DNA from: an uncultured Oscillospiraceae bacterium | GTDB lineage: Bacteria; Bacillota; Clostridia; Oscillospirales; Acutalibacteraceae | Length of the DNA: 9,371 nucleotides | NCBI GenBank assembly: GCA_902462665.1 | Contig: CABQCM010000027.1 | Location: 1 to 9,371 of the forward strand | Reading direction: 5' to 3' | Part shown: in pieces, positions 1 to 6,698 of the stretch | Numbering within the stretch: position 1 is the stretch's first letter | How the letters are laid out: each line of letters begins with the position of its first letter | Notes under the pieces: model-generated | The model's input: only the letters and a program-made list of their open reading frames with translations | Database searches by the model: none | What the model was told of the DNA's origin: nothing | Made by a program: the position numbers and the translations under genes

Positions 1-1272
1 CCGCCGCTGCTCCCGGCTCAATCCAAAGCCCATGGAACGACAAGTGTGATCATTTTTGAGGATGCACAGGCACATGCGCTTCCAACTGGGAATATCTTTG
101 GTGGTTTTAATATCGTCCGTATGGTCGGGAATCTTCCCCAGAAAAATCACCCGGGAATTTTTCATCACAGTATAGTTGGATATACCATTACGGCGGATGT
201 TATATCCGTGCTCCTCCAGCTCCTGAATGGTTTTTTCCTCCAATCCCCCGCCCACGTTGTGCCAAAATTGCATGGAGGTCTGAAACTTTTGAATATAGTT
301 TTGCCGCATCTGTAAGGGCAGAGTGGACAGCAAAAACCGAGTGTAGGATTCCCAGGTCTGCCCCTCGGGCAGGGTGATATTACGATATCCCATCGCCTTG
401 GTCTTTCCATACATGGCGGTAAAATTCGCTCCTCTGACCCGTCCTATCAACTTCACCCAAATTTGGGGGTCAATAATTCGATAGAGGTTCAGGCTTTCCT
501 TGGCATAGTCGTTAAAGGGGGAGGCTACCCGCATCTGCTCCGGCTTGAGGCCGGCCATATAATAAAGGTCGTACAGCCGGTTATAGTCGTACCCAAATTG
601 ATAATTGGCATGCCATACGTCCGCTGGTGACCAGTCATACAGCGGCGAGGCGCACCACACGTCCTTGAACAGCTTGCTGATCCAACAGGTATTCATATAG
701 CCGTATTTTTTATTGATAATGCTGCTGTAGCGCTGCATGGATTCGTCTGCCCGGACGCCTAATAAACACACGGTTTTTTGATTTCCATGGGCAAGACGAT
801 ACCAGCGGCCAAATTGTTTGGACAGCTCCTCCTGCCGCATTCGGTAATGGTAGGTGGTGATAGGATTGTTTTGCAAATTAATCACATAGGGATGCTGCGG
901 CATGGGGCGCACCCACGCCTCCTGCTTTTCGTCATCCCATGGATACCAGTACATCTCATAGCTGCTCAAGGCGGTTCTGGTGGCCATGGGCAGACAGACC
1001 CAATATGGCTCCACCTGGTGTTCGATGCGCTGAAAGGTACGCTCGACATACTCTGTCGTCACGGTATACTGCGCCTCGAAATCCTGGTGAAACACGCCGA
1101 TTCGGCGGCCGGGATAATGCTTTTCCTGAAAGTCTAAAACGAGATTCAGCAAAAGTCCGCTGTCCTTTCCACCAGAAAACGATACAAAAATATTGGGAAA
1201 CTCCCGAAACAAAAAATGCAGCCGCTGCTGCAGCGCCTCATATACATTTTGCGACAAATATTCCCGTTTCAA
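1..1272 (-). CDS. PAPS-reductase-like protein, DUF3440/IbrA type (3' end cut off by window)
   Basis: 424 codons are visible and the gene continues past the left edge. The N-terminal half is an adenine-nucleotide alpha-hydrolase (PP-loop) domain: SGGKDS at residues 33-38 binds the nucleotide, and VRADES at 173-178 is the second typical motif. It is followed by YDWSPADVW (212-220). The C-terminal part has SWKRMCLCILKNDHTC near 396-411, which matches my memory of the DUF3440 extension found in IbrA. Family members resemble PAPS sulfotransferases, but their reaction is not established; IbrA was described with IbrB (ParB-like) as a regulator of immunoglobulin-binding proteins in E. coli. The start is TTG: no ATG occurs before about residue 96, beyond the PP-loop. 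An AGGTG Shine-Dalgarno sits 7 nt upstream, and an in-frame TAA lies about 39 nt upstream. It has its own promoter and is separated from the transporter gene by a terminator. Confidence 0.9.
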   Translation of the reverse strand, partial: MKREYLSQNVYEALQQRLHFLFREFPNIFVSFSGGKDSGLLLNLVLDFQEKHYPGRRIGVFHQDFEAQYTVTTEYVERTFQRIEHQVEPYWVCLPMATRTALSSYEMYWYPWDDEKQEAWVRPMPQHPYVINLQNNPITTYHYRMRQEELSKQFGRWYRLAHGNQKTVCLLGVRADESMQRYSSIINKKYGYMNTCWISKLFKDVWCASPLYDWSPADVWHANYQFGYDYNRLYDLYYMAGLKPEQMRVASPFNDYAKESLNLYRIIDPQIWVKLIGRVRGANFTAMYGKTKAMGYRNITLPEGQTWESYTRFLLSTLPLQMRQNYIQKFQTSMQFWHNVGGGLEEKTIQELEEHGYNIRRNGISNYTVMKNSRVIFLGKIPDHTDDIKTTKDIPSWKRMCLCILKNDHTCRSMGFGLSREQRR

Positions 1273-1279
1273 ATCTTTT

Positions 1280-1284
1280 CACCT
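1280..1284 (-). promoter_or_regulatory. Ribosome binding site fixing the TTG start
   Basis: AGGTG on the minus strand, 7 nt before the TTG at 1272-1270. It decides the start of the PAPS-reductase-like gene, which has no usable ATG or GTG nearby. Confidence 0.7.
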
Positions 1285-1312
1285 GCACTATACCTCTGGA
1301 ATATTTTGGTTT

Positions 1313-1341
1313 ATCTTAGCACAAAATTTGCGTTTTTTCAA
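1313..1341 (-). promoter_or_regulatory. Promoter of the PAPS-reductase-like gene
   Basis: Minus strand: -35 TTGAAA (1341-1336, 5 of 6 consensus), a 17-nt spacer and -10 TAAGAT (1318-1313, 4 of 6). Transcription would begin near 1306, giving a leader of about 34 nt that contains the AGGTG ribosome binding site. Together with the terminator at 1460-1497 this makes the gene an independent transcription unit. The rest of the spacer (1342-1459) is AT-rich and shows nothing else I can support. Confidence 0.65.
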
Positions 1342-1459
1342 CGTTTAACCAACAATAGGGTTCTTAAAAACATAGGAATTCACAAAAAAACCGGTAACAA
1401 AATAAATTTCGCGTTATTAATGCAATTACAGAATTATATTAGGCTACACCGATACAGAC

Positions 1460-1497
1460 AAAAAATCCCCTTCCGAATCCAATCGGAGGGGGATTTT
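1460..1497 (-). terminator. Intrinsic terminator of the YeiH-family gene
   Basis: Arms at 1462-1476 and 1483-1497 form a 15-bp stem with one mismatch and a 6-nt loop. On the minus strand the second arm runs directly into six Ts. It lies 11 nt after the TAA of the transporter gene, as expected for a rho-independent terminator. On the plus strand the mismatch becomes a G-U pair, but there is no plus-strand gene for it to end. Confidence 0.9.
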
Positions 1498-1508
1498 CTC
1501 TCAAACTG

Positions 1509-2576
1509 TTACCAAAGACCCAACGCGCATTGCAAACCAATGCTCACGCTCGCGATGGCAATCCAGCACACCAGCCCCAATAAAATGGGTTTGCCGCCTG
1601 TTTTGACAAGTTTCACCAAATCGGTATTCAGCCCGATGGCGCTCATCGCCATAACAATAAAAAATTTGCTAAGCTGTTTGAGGAACCGAAACACGGTATT
1701 CGCGTACTCCAATACCGCCGAACCAGTAAACAGAGACGTTATGAGAGTGGTCACAACCGACGCTAAGATAAAGTACAAAATAAACATAGGGAAAATGCTT
1801 TTAAAGCGGATTTTATTTGCCGAATCGGATTGGGATTTTTCCTTTTTCATTCGCACAAAAGCCAATACCAACGTAATGGGGATAATAGCAAGCGTTCTGG
1901 TCAGCTTCACAATCGTAGCGTACTCCAGCGTCTGTCCGCCGGTTTGGTGGAGCGTATCCCAAGTGGACGCCGCCGCGGTTACCGACGACGTGTCGTTGAT
2001 CGCGGTACCGGCAAACAGACCAAAACCGTCGTTGGTCATTCCAAGGAAAGAACCCAAGGTTGGAAAAATCAATGCGGCGATGACGTTAAAAAGAAAAATA
2101 ACCGAAATCGACTGGGCAATTTCATCGTCCTCAGCGTCAATGACCGGAGCCGTGGCCGCCACCGCCGAACCACCGCAAATCGACGATCCCACGCCGATTA
2201 AGGTCGCGATTTTCGACGGCACCTTAATCAGTTTATACATAATAAAAGCGCACAGCAACGACGTTGTGATGGTCGATACAATAATTGGCAGCGAAGCCAG
2301 CCCTACTCGCCCGACGGTCGCCAGATTGAGCCCAAAGCCGAGCAAGACGACGGCATATTGCAGTACTTTTTTGGAGGTAAAGGCAATCCCCTGTTGAAAG
2401 CGGGATTTGTCTCCCAGGCAAAGCGTCACAATCATTCCAGCTATAATTGCGATGACCGGCGCGCCGACCACCTCCAAGGCCGGAACCGCCTGAACAATCA
2501 GCCATGCCGGCACGGCGATGGCGAGACACAAAAGAATTCCTTGATAGTGCCCTCGAATTAAACTTTTCATATCCAT
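1509..2576 (-). CDS. YeiH/UPF0324 family membrane transporter (putative sulfate exporter family)
   Basis: 355 residues from the ATG at 2576, normal for the family (about 340-355). It is a polytopic inner-membrane protein with about ten hydrophobic segments, starting at residues 13-33 and 38-54. The recognisable family blocks are VVLLGFGLNL (76-85), GVGSSICGGSAVAATAPVI (128-146), EDDEIAQSISVIFLFN (149-164), GLFAGTAINDTSSV (186-199) and MSAIGLNTD (311-319). Relatives are annotated as putative sulfate exporters, with weak experimental support. The frame stays open up to 2699, but that extension runs over the promoter at 2656-2684 and is not protein-like. The start is therefore ATG 2576 (AGGA 6 nt upstream) or ATG 2570 (AAGGG 6 nt upstream). 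It is transcribed from its own promoter and ends at a strong terminator. Its neighbour downstream is the PAPS-reductase-like gene, which hints at sulfur metabolism. Confidence 0.92.
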   Translation of the reverse strand: MDMKSLIRGHYQGILLCLAIAVPAWLIVQAVPALEVVGAPVIAIIAGMIVTLCLGDKSRFQQGIAFTSKKVLQYAVVLLGFGLNLATVGRVGLASLPIIVSTITTSLLCAFIMYKLIKVPSKIATLIGVGSSICGGSAVAATAPVIDAEDDEIAQSISVIFLFNVIAALIFPTLGSFLGMTNDGFGLFAGTAINDTSSVTAAASTWDTLHQTGGQTLEYATIVKLTRTLAIIPITLVLAFVRMKKEKSQSDSANKIRFKSIFPMFILYFILASVVTTLITSLFTGSAVLEYANTVFRFLKQLSKFFIVMAMSAIGLNTDLVKLVKTGGKPILLGLVCWIAIASVSIGLQCALGLW

Positions 2577-2597
2577 CCCTTTTCCTGCAAATTTTTT

Positions 2598-2621
2598 CGC
2601 TTCATTCGCGCAAAATGAGCG
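2598..2621 (-). promoter_or_regulatory. Small hairpin in the transporter mRNA leader
   Basis: Minus-strand CGCTCATT and AATGAAGCG pair over 8 bp with one bulged A and a 7-nt loop. It sits about 11 nt upstream of the AGGA ribosome binding site, inside the predicted leader of about 72 nt. It could affect translation or be chance. It does not match any riboswitch I know. Confidence 0.3.
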
Positions 2622-2655
2622 GCGCCGAGAGGCTATCCCAACACCGCATTTTGTT

Positions 2656-2684
2656 ATTATAGCTTTGTTAAAAAACAAAGTCAA
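2656..2684 (-). promoter_or_regulatory. Strong promoter with internal palindrome, YeiH-family gene
   Basis: Minus strand: -35 TTGACT (2684-2679, 5 of 6), an exact 17-nt spacer and -10 TATAAT (2661-2656, perfect). The predicted start of transcription is near 2649. A perfect inverted repeat, CTTTGTT and AACAAAG with a 4-nt centre, covers 2663-2680. It fills almost the whole spacer and touches the -35, which is the right place for a repressor or activator site. No regulator gene is present in the window. Confidence 0.85.
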
Positions 2685-2714
2685 CATCCACTCTTCCATG
2701 CCGCCATGGTCATC

Positions 2715-3689
2715 CTACTCCAAAATGGAGGTAAGGAATGCCGTAAGCCGTTCCCCCAGTCGCCCGGCACAGGACAAAAAACGACGAAAAAATAAGATTC
2801 GCCCGCTAGTCAGGTAGGACTGTAGGGACAAAAAGCAAACCCGCCATAAGTCGTTGATTTTATCGAGTTGCGAGCAGCGGTGGGGAAGAATCAGCCGCAA
2901 ATCCTGACAGGCGGACAAAAGATATTCATACGCGGCATACCATTGGTACTTGAGAATCATCATCAAATCCATGCATCGTCTTTCGGAGAATTCCATATCC
3001 GCCATCATTCGGCAATCGGAAAGAAAGCGCGTCATGGCTGTTACTCCCCAAGCCGTGTCGTTACTGTATCCCCCCTGCAAAAAGCGCAGGATACTGTCGT
3101 GGAATATCGTGCTGAAATCACCAGATAGTTGAGCGTGTTCACCGCCGCTCAGGGACAAATATCCCCGAAAGAACGACCGATTTGCTTCAAAATCCATTCG
3201 CTCGACGCGCGTACTGTACCCGCCGCGCAGTTTTGGTACAAAATCATCCGCATAAACCAGACAGGAGTCCGACAAGTGCAACACACGGATGCAATGATAG
3301 GCGTCGCTGCGCATCGCTCCCGATGGATCGTATGGGAGGGCATCGACGTGAGTAAACAGCAAAATCGGCTCGTGCCGAAGGATTGCCGCTGCAATACCAT
3401 CGGGCGTTTTGACCGGCGCGGGATGGTAACTGCAGGAGATTCCCAGACGCTTTGCAAGCGTAGAAATTGCTTTGTCGTTGTCTTCATATTGAATCGACCG
3501 CGTGATTGGCTCTCCCTGCGCTATGATCTGATAGCGCAGGGAGAAGCCATCGGAAAGGAAAAAGAGCCGATGCTCGGCCATCGGTATGCAGAACCAATGC
3601 CGCAGGGCTGTATAAAGCGAGCGGTAAAGGCAAATTCCACTGTCCTGCAATTGGACGGAAAGATTTTTGGAAAACACGGTGATCTCCAT
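2715..3689 (-). CDS. BtrH-like papain-fold protein (putative acyltransferase)
   Basis: 324 residues from ATG 3689, or 329 from GTG 3704 (numbering below uses 329). The first 160 residues look like the BtrH N-terminal domain. DSGICLYRSLYTALRHW (21-37) carries a candidate nucleophile, C25. LFFLSDGFSLRYQ (47-59) and ILLFTHVDALPYD (114-126) follow, then H137 in DAYHCIRVLH and D153/D154 in VYADDF, which together make a Cys-His-Asp triad. The rest is mostly helical and unrecognised. BtrH moves an acyl group from a carrier-protein thioester to the amine of ribostamycin in butirosin biosynthesis, so acyl transfer or offloading from the operon's carrier domain is a reasonable inference. The start is uncertain: neither ATG 3689 nor GTG 3704 has a well-spaced ribosome binding site. 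It is the last gene of the peptide operon; no clear terminator follows its TAG. Confidence 0.75.
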   Translation of the reverse strand: MEITVFSKNLSVQLQDSGICLYRSLYTALRHWFCIPMAEHRLFFLSDGFSLRYQIIAQGEPITRSIQYEDNDKAISTLAKRLGISCSYHPAPVKTPDGIAAAILRHEPILLFTHVDALPYDPSGAMRSDAYHCIRVLHLSDSCLVYADDFVPKLRGGYSTRVERMDFEANRSFFRGYLSLSGGEHAQLSGDFSTIFHDSILRFLQGGYSNDTAWGVTAMTRFLSDCRMMADMEFSERRCMDLMMILKYQWYAAYEYLLSACQDLRLILPHRCSQLDKINDLWRVCFLSLQSYLTSGRILFFRRFLSCAGRLGERLTAFLTSILE

Positions 3690-3724
3690 TCCGCCGCAGC
3701 GCACAGCGCTGACGGCAATAAAAT

Positions 3725-3756
3725 CCGGCCGCTCCGAAGCAATAGGACGCGGCCGG
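3725..3756 (-). terminator. GC-rich intercistronic hairpin (possible partial terminator)
   Basis: Perfect 8-bp arms CCGGCCGC and GCGGCCGG, extended by TCC/GGA past one bulged G, close a loop of about 9 nt. The 3' arm is followed on the minus strand by ATTTTATT, a short imperfect U tract. It lies between the second U32 gene (stop at 3828) and the BtrH-like gene (start at 3689). It may attenuate transcription or protect mRNA ends. Confidence 0.55.
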
Positions 3757-3827
3757 TTTGATATTTCGTTTTCGCCGAATAGCCTTTCTGGGTTCCCCGA
3801 TTTTGCAAGGGGATGCCAAGAACCGCA

Positions 3828-4952
3828 TCAGCGGCGCGATGCTCTCTTTTTCTTCCATAGTCGGTCCATTTGAGTATGATAAGCATCGCACGCCATAAAA
3901 TGACTAGTCAGCATCGCATTGATTCGTTCGGTCTGCTCCATGTCCAGACATCGCTGCGCAAAGCGGTCGCAGTAGCCGCATGCGTCGCAGTCTTTGGTGC
4001 AAAATTCGCTGTTCTCCGCAAACGGCTTTAAAAAGCCATCCAGACGTTCGTTATTCATATAATACGGCGTTTTCCCAGACGACGGGAAGCAGTGAAGCAA
4101 ATCAAACAGATTGCCATGATAGCTTCGCCGCATGTATGCGTCCACGCATTGGGAAATACTACCGTTTTGGACGGCCTGTCTCCCCTGGATTTTAAAGGAG
4201 CAAATCGAAATGGCCTCGTAATATTTCAAATCCTCCGGACGAATCCAATTCATACGCAGTAAATTTCCCGGCTGCCGCGCACGGTACTGCAGACAGCGGT
4301 TTAAATAGAAATCCTCTAATTGACCTTTTCGATAATGCGCCGCCTGATTTTGATGATAATGCTGATAAAGGCATTCCGAAAAGCACAAGGAATTGACAAT
4401 AACCTCAAGCTGGCATCCAAGAGCACTCATGCTTTTGAGAACGCCAAAACTGCGATTGACACTGTTGTCCACCACGACGCGGCGAATCCCCATCTCCAAA
4501 AAGCGGCGCACCTTATTGGGCGAATCCACACCGCAAAGGGTGGATGCGCGCAGTTCCATTTTAGAATAGTATCTTTGCAGCATCTCCAGCAAAGGCGGTA
4601 AAGCCACCGTGATGCTGCGAACCCCTAATTCGTACAGCTCGTCCAAAAAACGCTTGATTCTCCGACGCCCTGCCTGGGTGAATTCCAAGTTTCCCAGGCA
4701 GGTTGGATTGAAAACATAATGGAACGAAATACCGTATTCTTTCGACCATGCGATATAATCCGCCAACCGTCTTTTGCCCACATCGGGCAGCAGATGCCGC
4801 GCGCGGCCGGAAGAGGTCAGCTTTCCCCGGGTGAGCTGTCCGTAGGTTTCACTCACTCGATCGACTCCGCGCTGGTTCAGCTCATGATAATGACAAAGCG
4901 TTTCCTTTTTAAAATCGGCTGGAACCGTGAAAAAAGCCATCAGCGAGTTCAT
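3828..4952 (-). CDS. U32-family protein, second paralogue of the operon
   Basis: 374 residues. U32 proteins are called peptidases for historical reasons, but characterised members (UbiU, UbiV, TrhP, RlhA) are oxygen-independent hydroxylation factors; UbiU and UbiV bind 4Fe-4S clusters. Shared with the paralogue at 6699-7799 are TVPADF (9-14), ETYGQ (35-39), SGR (48-50), a Rossmann-like barrel strand and helix pattern, WIRPED (236-241) and FKIQGRQ (253-259). Candidate iron ligands are C190 and C194 (NSLCFSEC), C220 (NRC), and a C-terminal CX3CX2CX2C at 318-328. The start ATG overlaps the stop of the A-PCP gene (ATGA), favouring translational coupling. A second ATG at 4940 would align exactly with the paralogue's N terminus and is a real alternative. 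The product ends at nearly the same point as the paralogue, so the TGA is natural. The reaction is unknown; peptide or amino-acid tailoring is inferred from context. Confidence 0.88.
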   Translation of the reverse strand: MNSLMAFFTVPADFKKETLCHYHELNQRGVDRVSETYGQLTRGKLTSSGRARHLLPDVGKRRLADYIAWSKEYGISFHYVFNPTCLGNLEFTQAGRRRIKRFLDELYELGVRSITVALPPLLEMLQRYYSKMELRASTLCGVDSPNKVRRFLEMGIRRVVVDNSVNRSFGVLKSMSALGCQLEVIVNSLCFSECLYQHYHQNQAAHYRKGQLEDFYLNRCLQYRARQPGNLLRMNWIRPEDLKYYEAISICSFKIQGRQAVQNGSISQCVDAYMRRSYHGNLFDLLHCFPSSGKTPYYMNNERLDGFLKPFAENSEFCTKDCDACGYCDRFAQRCLDMEQTERINAMLTSHFMACDAYHTQMDRLWKKKRASRR

Positions 4953-6691
4953 CCCATCTTTTTATCTATGTATTTTGCCAGCTTCCATATGGTCTTATGC
5001 CGGTACAAGTCGGTCAGGGAGAGCGCGTCGCCGTACAGCTTGCAAAGCTCGGCATACGCCAGCATCACCGTGTAGGAGGTTACCCCATGGCGAAAGATGT
5101 TTTCCCTTCGGCGTATCGGTGTGCGAAGGATGCCCTCCCACACCTGCTGAATTTGAGCCGCAAACACGTGCACAGGCCGGCTGCTGTGTTTTCGCGTATT
5201 GCGGCAAGGCGTGCTGCAAGATATCGCCTGTTCCCTCGTCGGTTTGCGGTCAAAGCAACCAGGCTTTTCGAGCAAATAATAACGCTGCGGCAGCATACTG
5301 TCGGACAGCTTAGCACGCAGCAGGAAGCGAAGCTGCGCCACAACCATGGGCTTTGCAGAATACAAAAACGCTTCGATCACAGGCCGCTGTCCTTTGTCCT
5401 CAACACAAAAAACATATGCTTCGTCCATCGACGGCAGAGTCAAAAGAGCCTGCTGCACCTCGTCGAGCTCGATTCTACACCCGTTGATTTTCACTTGCCG
5501 GTCCTCTCTTGTCATATAGCGATAACTCCCATCCGTCAGGCGGACTGCAAAATCCCCTGTTTTATAAAGATGCTCTGCCGCAAGATTCGGCAGGCACAAA
5601 AAACGCCTTCGGGTTTCCTCCTCGTTACCCTCATAGCCGTGCGCAAGGCCGATTCCCGTGACATATAGCTCTCCTATCTCGCCTACGGTCACCGGTCGTT
5701 TGTTGTCATCCAGAAGATAAACCGCCGTGTTATCGATGGGCTTTCCAATGTTACTGCAATCCTCCAGCTGCAAAAGCGTTTGGGCCGTTGTGGCAATACA
5801 GTTCTCGGCCATCCCATATTCATTGGCCAAAACAGCATGGGGGCAGCATTGACGAAACCGCTGGTAAACCGTCTGGCTACATCTCTCTCCCCCTACAACG
5901 ACCTGCCGCAAAGAGACGAAATCCCGCTCGCTCCCCATGGTTAACACGAGATGAAGCAACGACGGCGTCAGGCTCATTTGCGTGACGGCTTCTTTGCGCA
6001 TGGTGTTCGTCAAGCCGGACATCCGCCGAAAATCATGACACAGCAAGACAGCGCCCGAAAGCAGCGCGGTAAAAAAATTGGAGTAGAATCCGTCGAACAT
6101 CGGCGAGAGAATTTGAAGAATAACATCCTGACTGCAAATTTGATAGGACCGGATACGCCAATCAATATAATTTAGAATCCCTTCCTGCCGAATTCCGATT
6201 CGTTTGGGCTTTCCGCCGGACCCTGAGGTGCACACCTGATACAATATCGCCTGCGTCCCATCCGGGAATCGCTCATCCAAGGACGGAAAGGACCTCGACG
6301 GCCGCAATGCCACACTGCCGCGGTGCAGTTCCCCCTTCAAGACTGGGTAATGCCAATCCTCCCAATCGGTCAGCACCAAGGTATCGTCTTGACACAGCGA
6401 ATAGAATCGCTCGGCTGTCACCGTCTCGTCGAGCAGCAAAAAGGGATACCCAAGCCAAAGGGCGGCGAGCACCCATTCGGTGAGGTAAAGGGAGGAATGC
6501 GCAGCAATTAAGATTAGACCGCCTCGATACCATGCTTCCAATTGTCTGGATAGGTCATACGACACCGCATACAAATCTTGATAGGTCATGGCTTGTACGC
6601 GGCCGTCCCGATACTCTTTGACCGCAATATGCTCCGGCTCTCTGCGAACCGTATCCTGAAACCAATGCAGGATGGAACAATACCGCATCAT
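4949..6691 (-). CDS. NRPS adenylation plus peptidyl-carrier didomain protein (A-PCP)
   Basis: 580 residues: an adenylation domain (about 1-490) and a carrier domain (about 510-580). A domains activate an amino acid with ATP and load it on the carrier's phosphopantetheine. Visible cores: A3 CTSGSGGKPK (154-163), A4 FDGF (199-202), A5 NEYGMAE (290-296), A6 GELYVTGIGLAHGY (340-353), A7 YKTGD (376-380) and A8 RQVKINGCRIEL (398-409). The Asp that binds the substrate amino group is present (D200), so an alpha-amino acid is expected. A hand-read specificity code is D-G-S-S-V-G-E-I-A, which I cannot match to a substrate. In the A10 position, where GKVDR is normal, the protein has GCFDR: the catalytic lysine is a cysteine (C479). 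The carrier motif is degenerate (RHGVTSY), but the attachment serine is kept (S539). The start ATG lies 7 nt after the upstream U32 gene, with GAAGGG as ribosome binding site. There is no thioesterase. Confidence 0.93.
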   Translation of the reverse strand: MMRYCSILHWFQDTVRREPEHIAVKEYRDGRVQAMTYQDLYAVSYDLSRQLEAWYRGGLILIAAHSSLYLTEWVLAALWLGYPFLLLDETVTAERFYSLCQDDTLVLTDWEDWHYPVLKGELHRGSVALRPSRSFPSLDERFPDGTQAILYQVCTSGSGGKPKRIGIRQEGILNYIDWRIRSYQICSQDVILQILSPMFDGFYSNFFTALLSGAVLLCHDFRRMSGLTNTMRKEAVTQMSLTPSLLHLVLTMGSERDFVSLRQVVVGGERCSQTVYQRFRQCCPHAVLANEYGMAENCIATTAQTLLQLEDCSNIGKPIDNTAVYLLDDNKRPVTVGEIGELYVTGIGLAHGYEGNEEETRRRFLCLPNLAAEHLYKTGDFAVRLTDGSYRYMTREDRQVKINGCRIELDEVQQALLTLPSMDEAYVFCVEDKGQRPVIEAFLYSAKPMVVAQLRFLLRAKLSDSMLPQRYYLLEKPGCFDRKPTREQAISCSTPCRNTRKHSSRPVHVFAAQIQQVWEGILRTPIRRRENIFRHGVTSYTVMLAYAELCKLYGDALSLTDLYRHKTIWKLAKYIDKKMG

Positions 6692-6698
6692 ATAGATA

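Noticed and set aside
1216..2397. A long plus-strand reading frame of 393 codons opposite the YeiH-family gene.
   Set aside because: It is the antisense shadow of a clear membrane-transporter gene, has no family features of its own and spans the terminator and the promoter of the next gene.
2577..2699. A 41-residue N-terminal extension of the YeiH-family protein from ATG 2699.
   Set aside because: It would overlap the TTGACT/TATAAT promoter at 2656-2684, has no ribosome binding site and adds sequence not usual for the family.
2691..2714. CCATG-GCGG-CATGG just after the BtrH-like gene as a terminator.
   Set aside because: The stem is only 5 bp and no T tract follows, so termination here is not supported.
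3828..3830. The TGA of the second U32 gene as a recoded or mutated codon that would fuse U32 to the BtrH-like protein.
   Set aside because: The paralogous U32 protein ends at almost the same aligned position with a similar Lys/Arg-rich tail, so the stop is natural. The hairpin is about 70 nt away, too far for a bacterial selenocysteine element.
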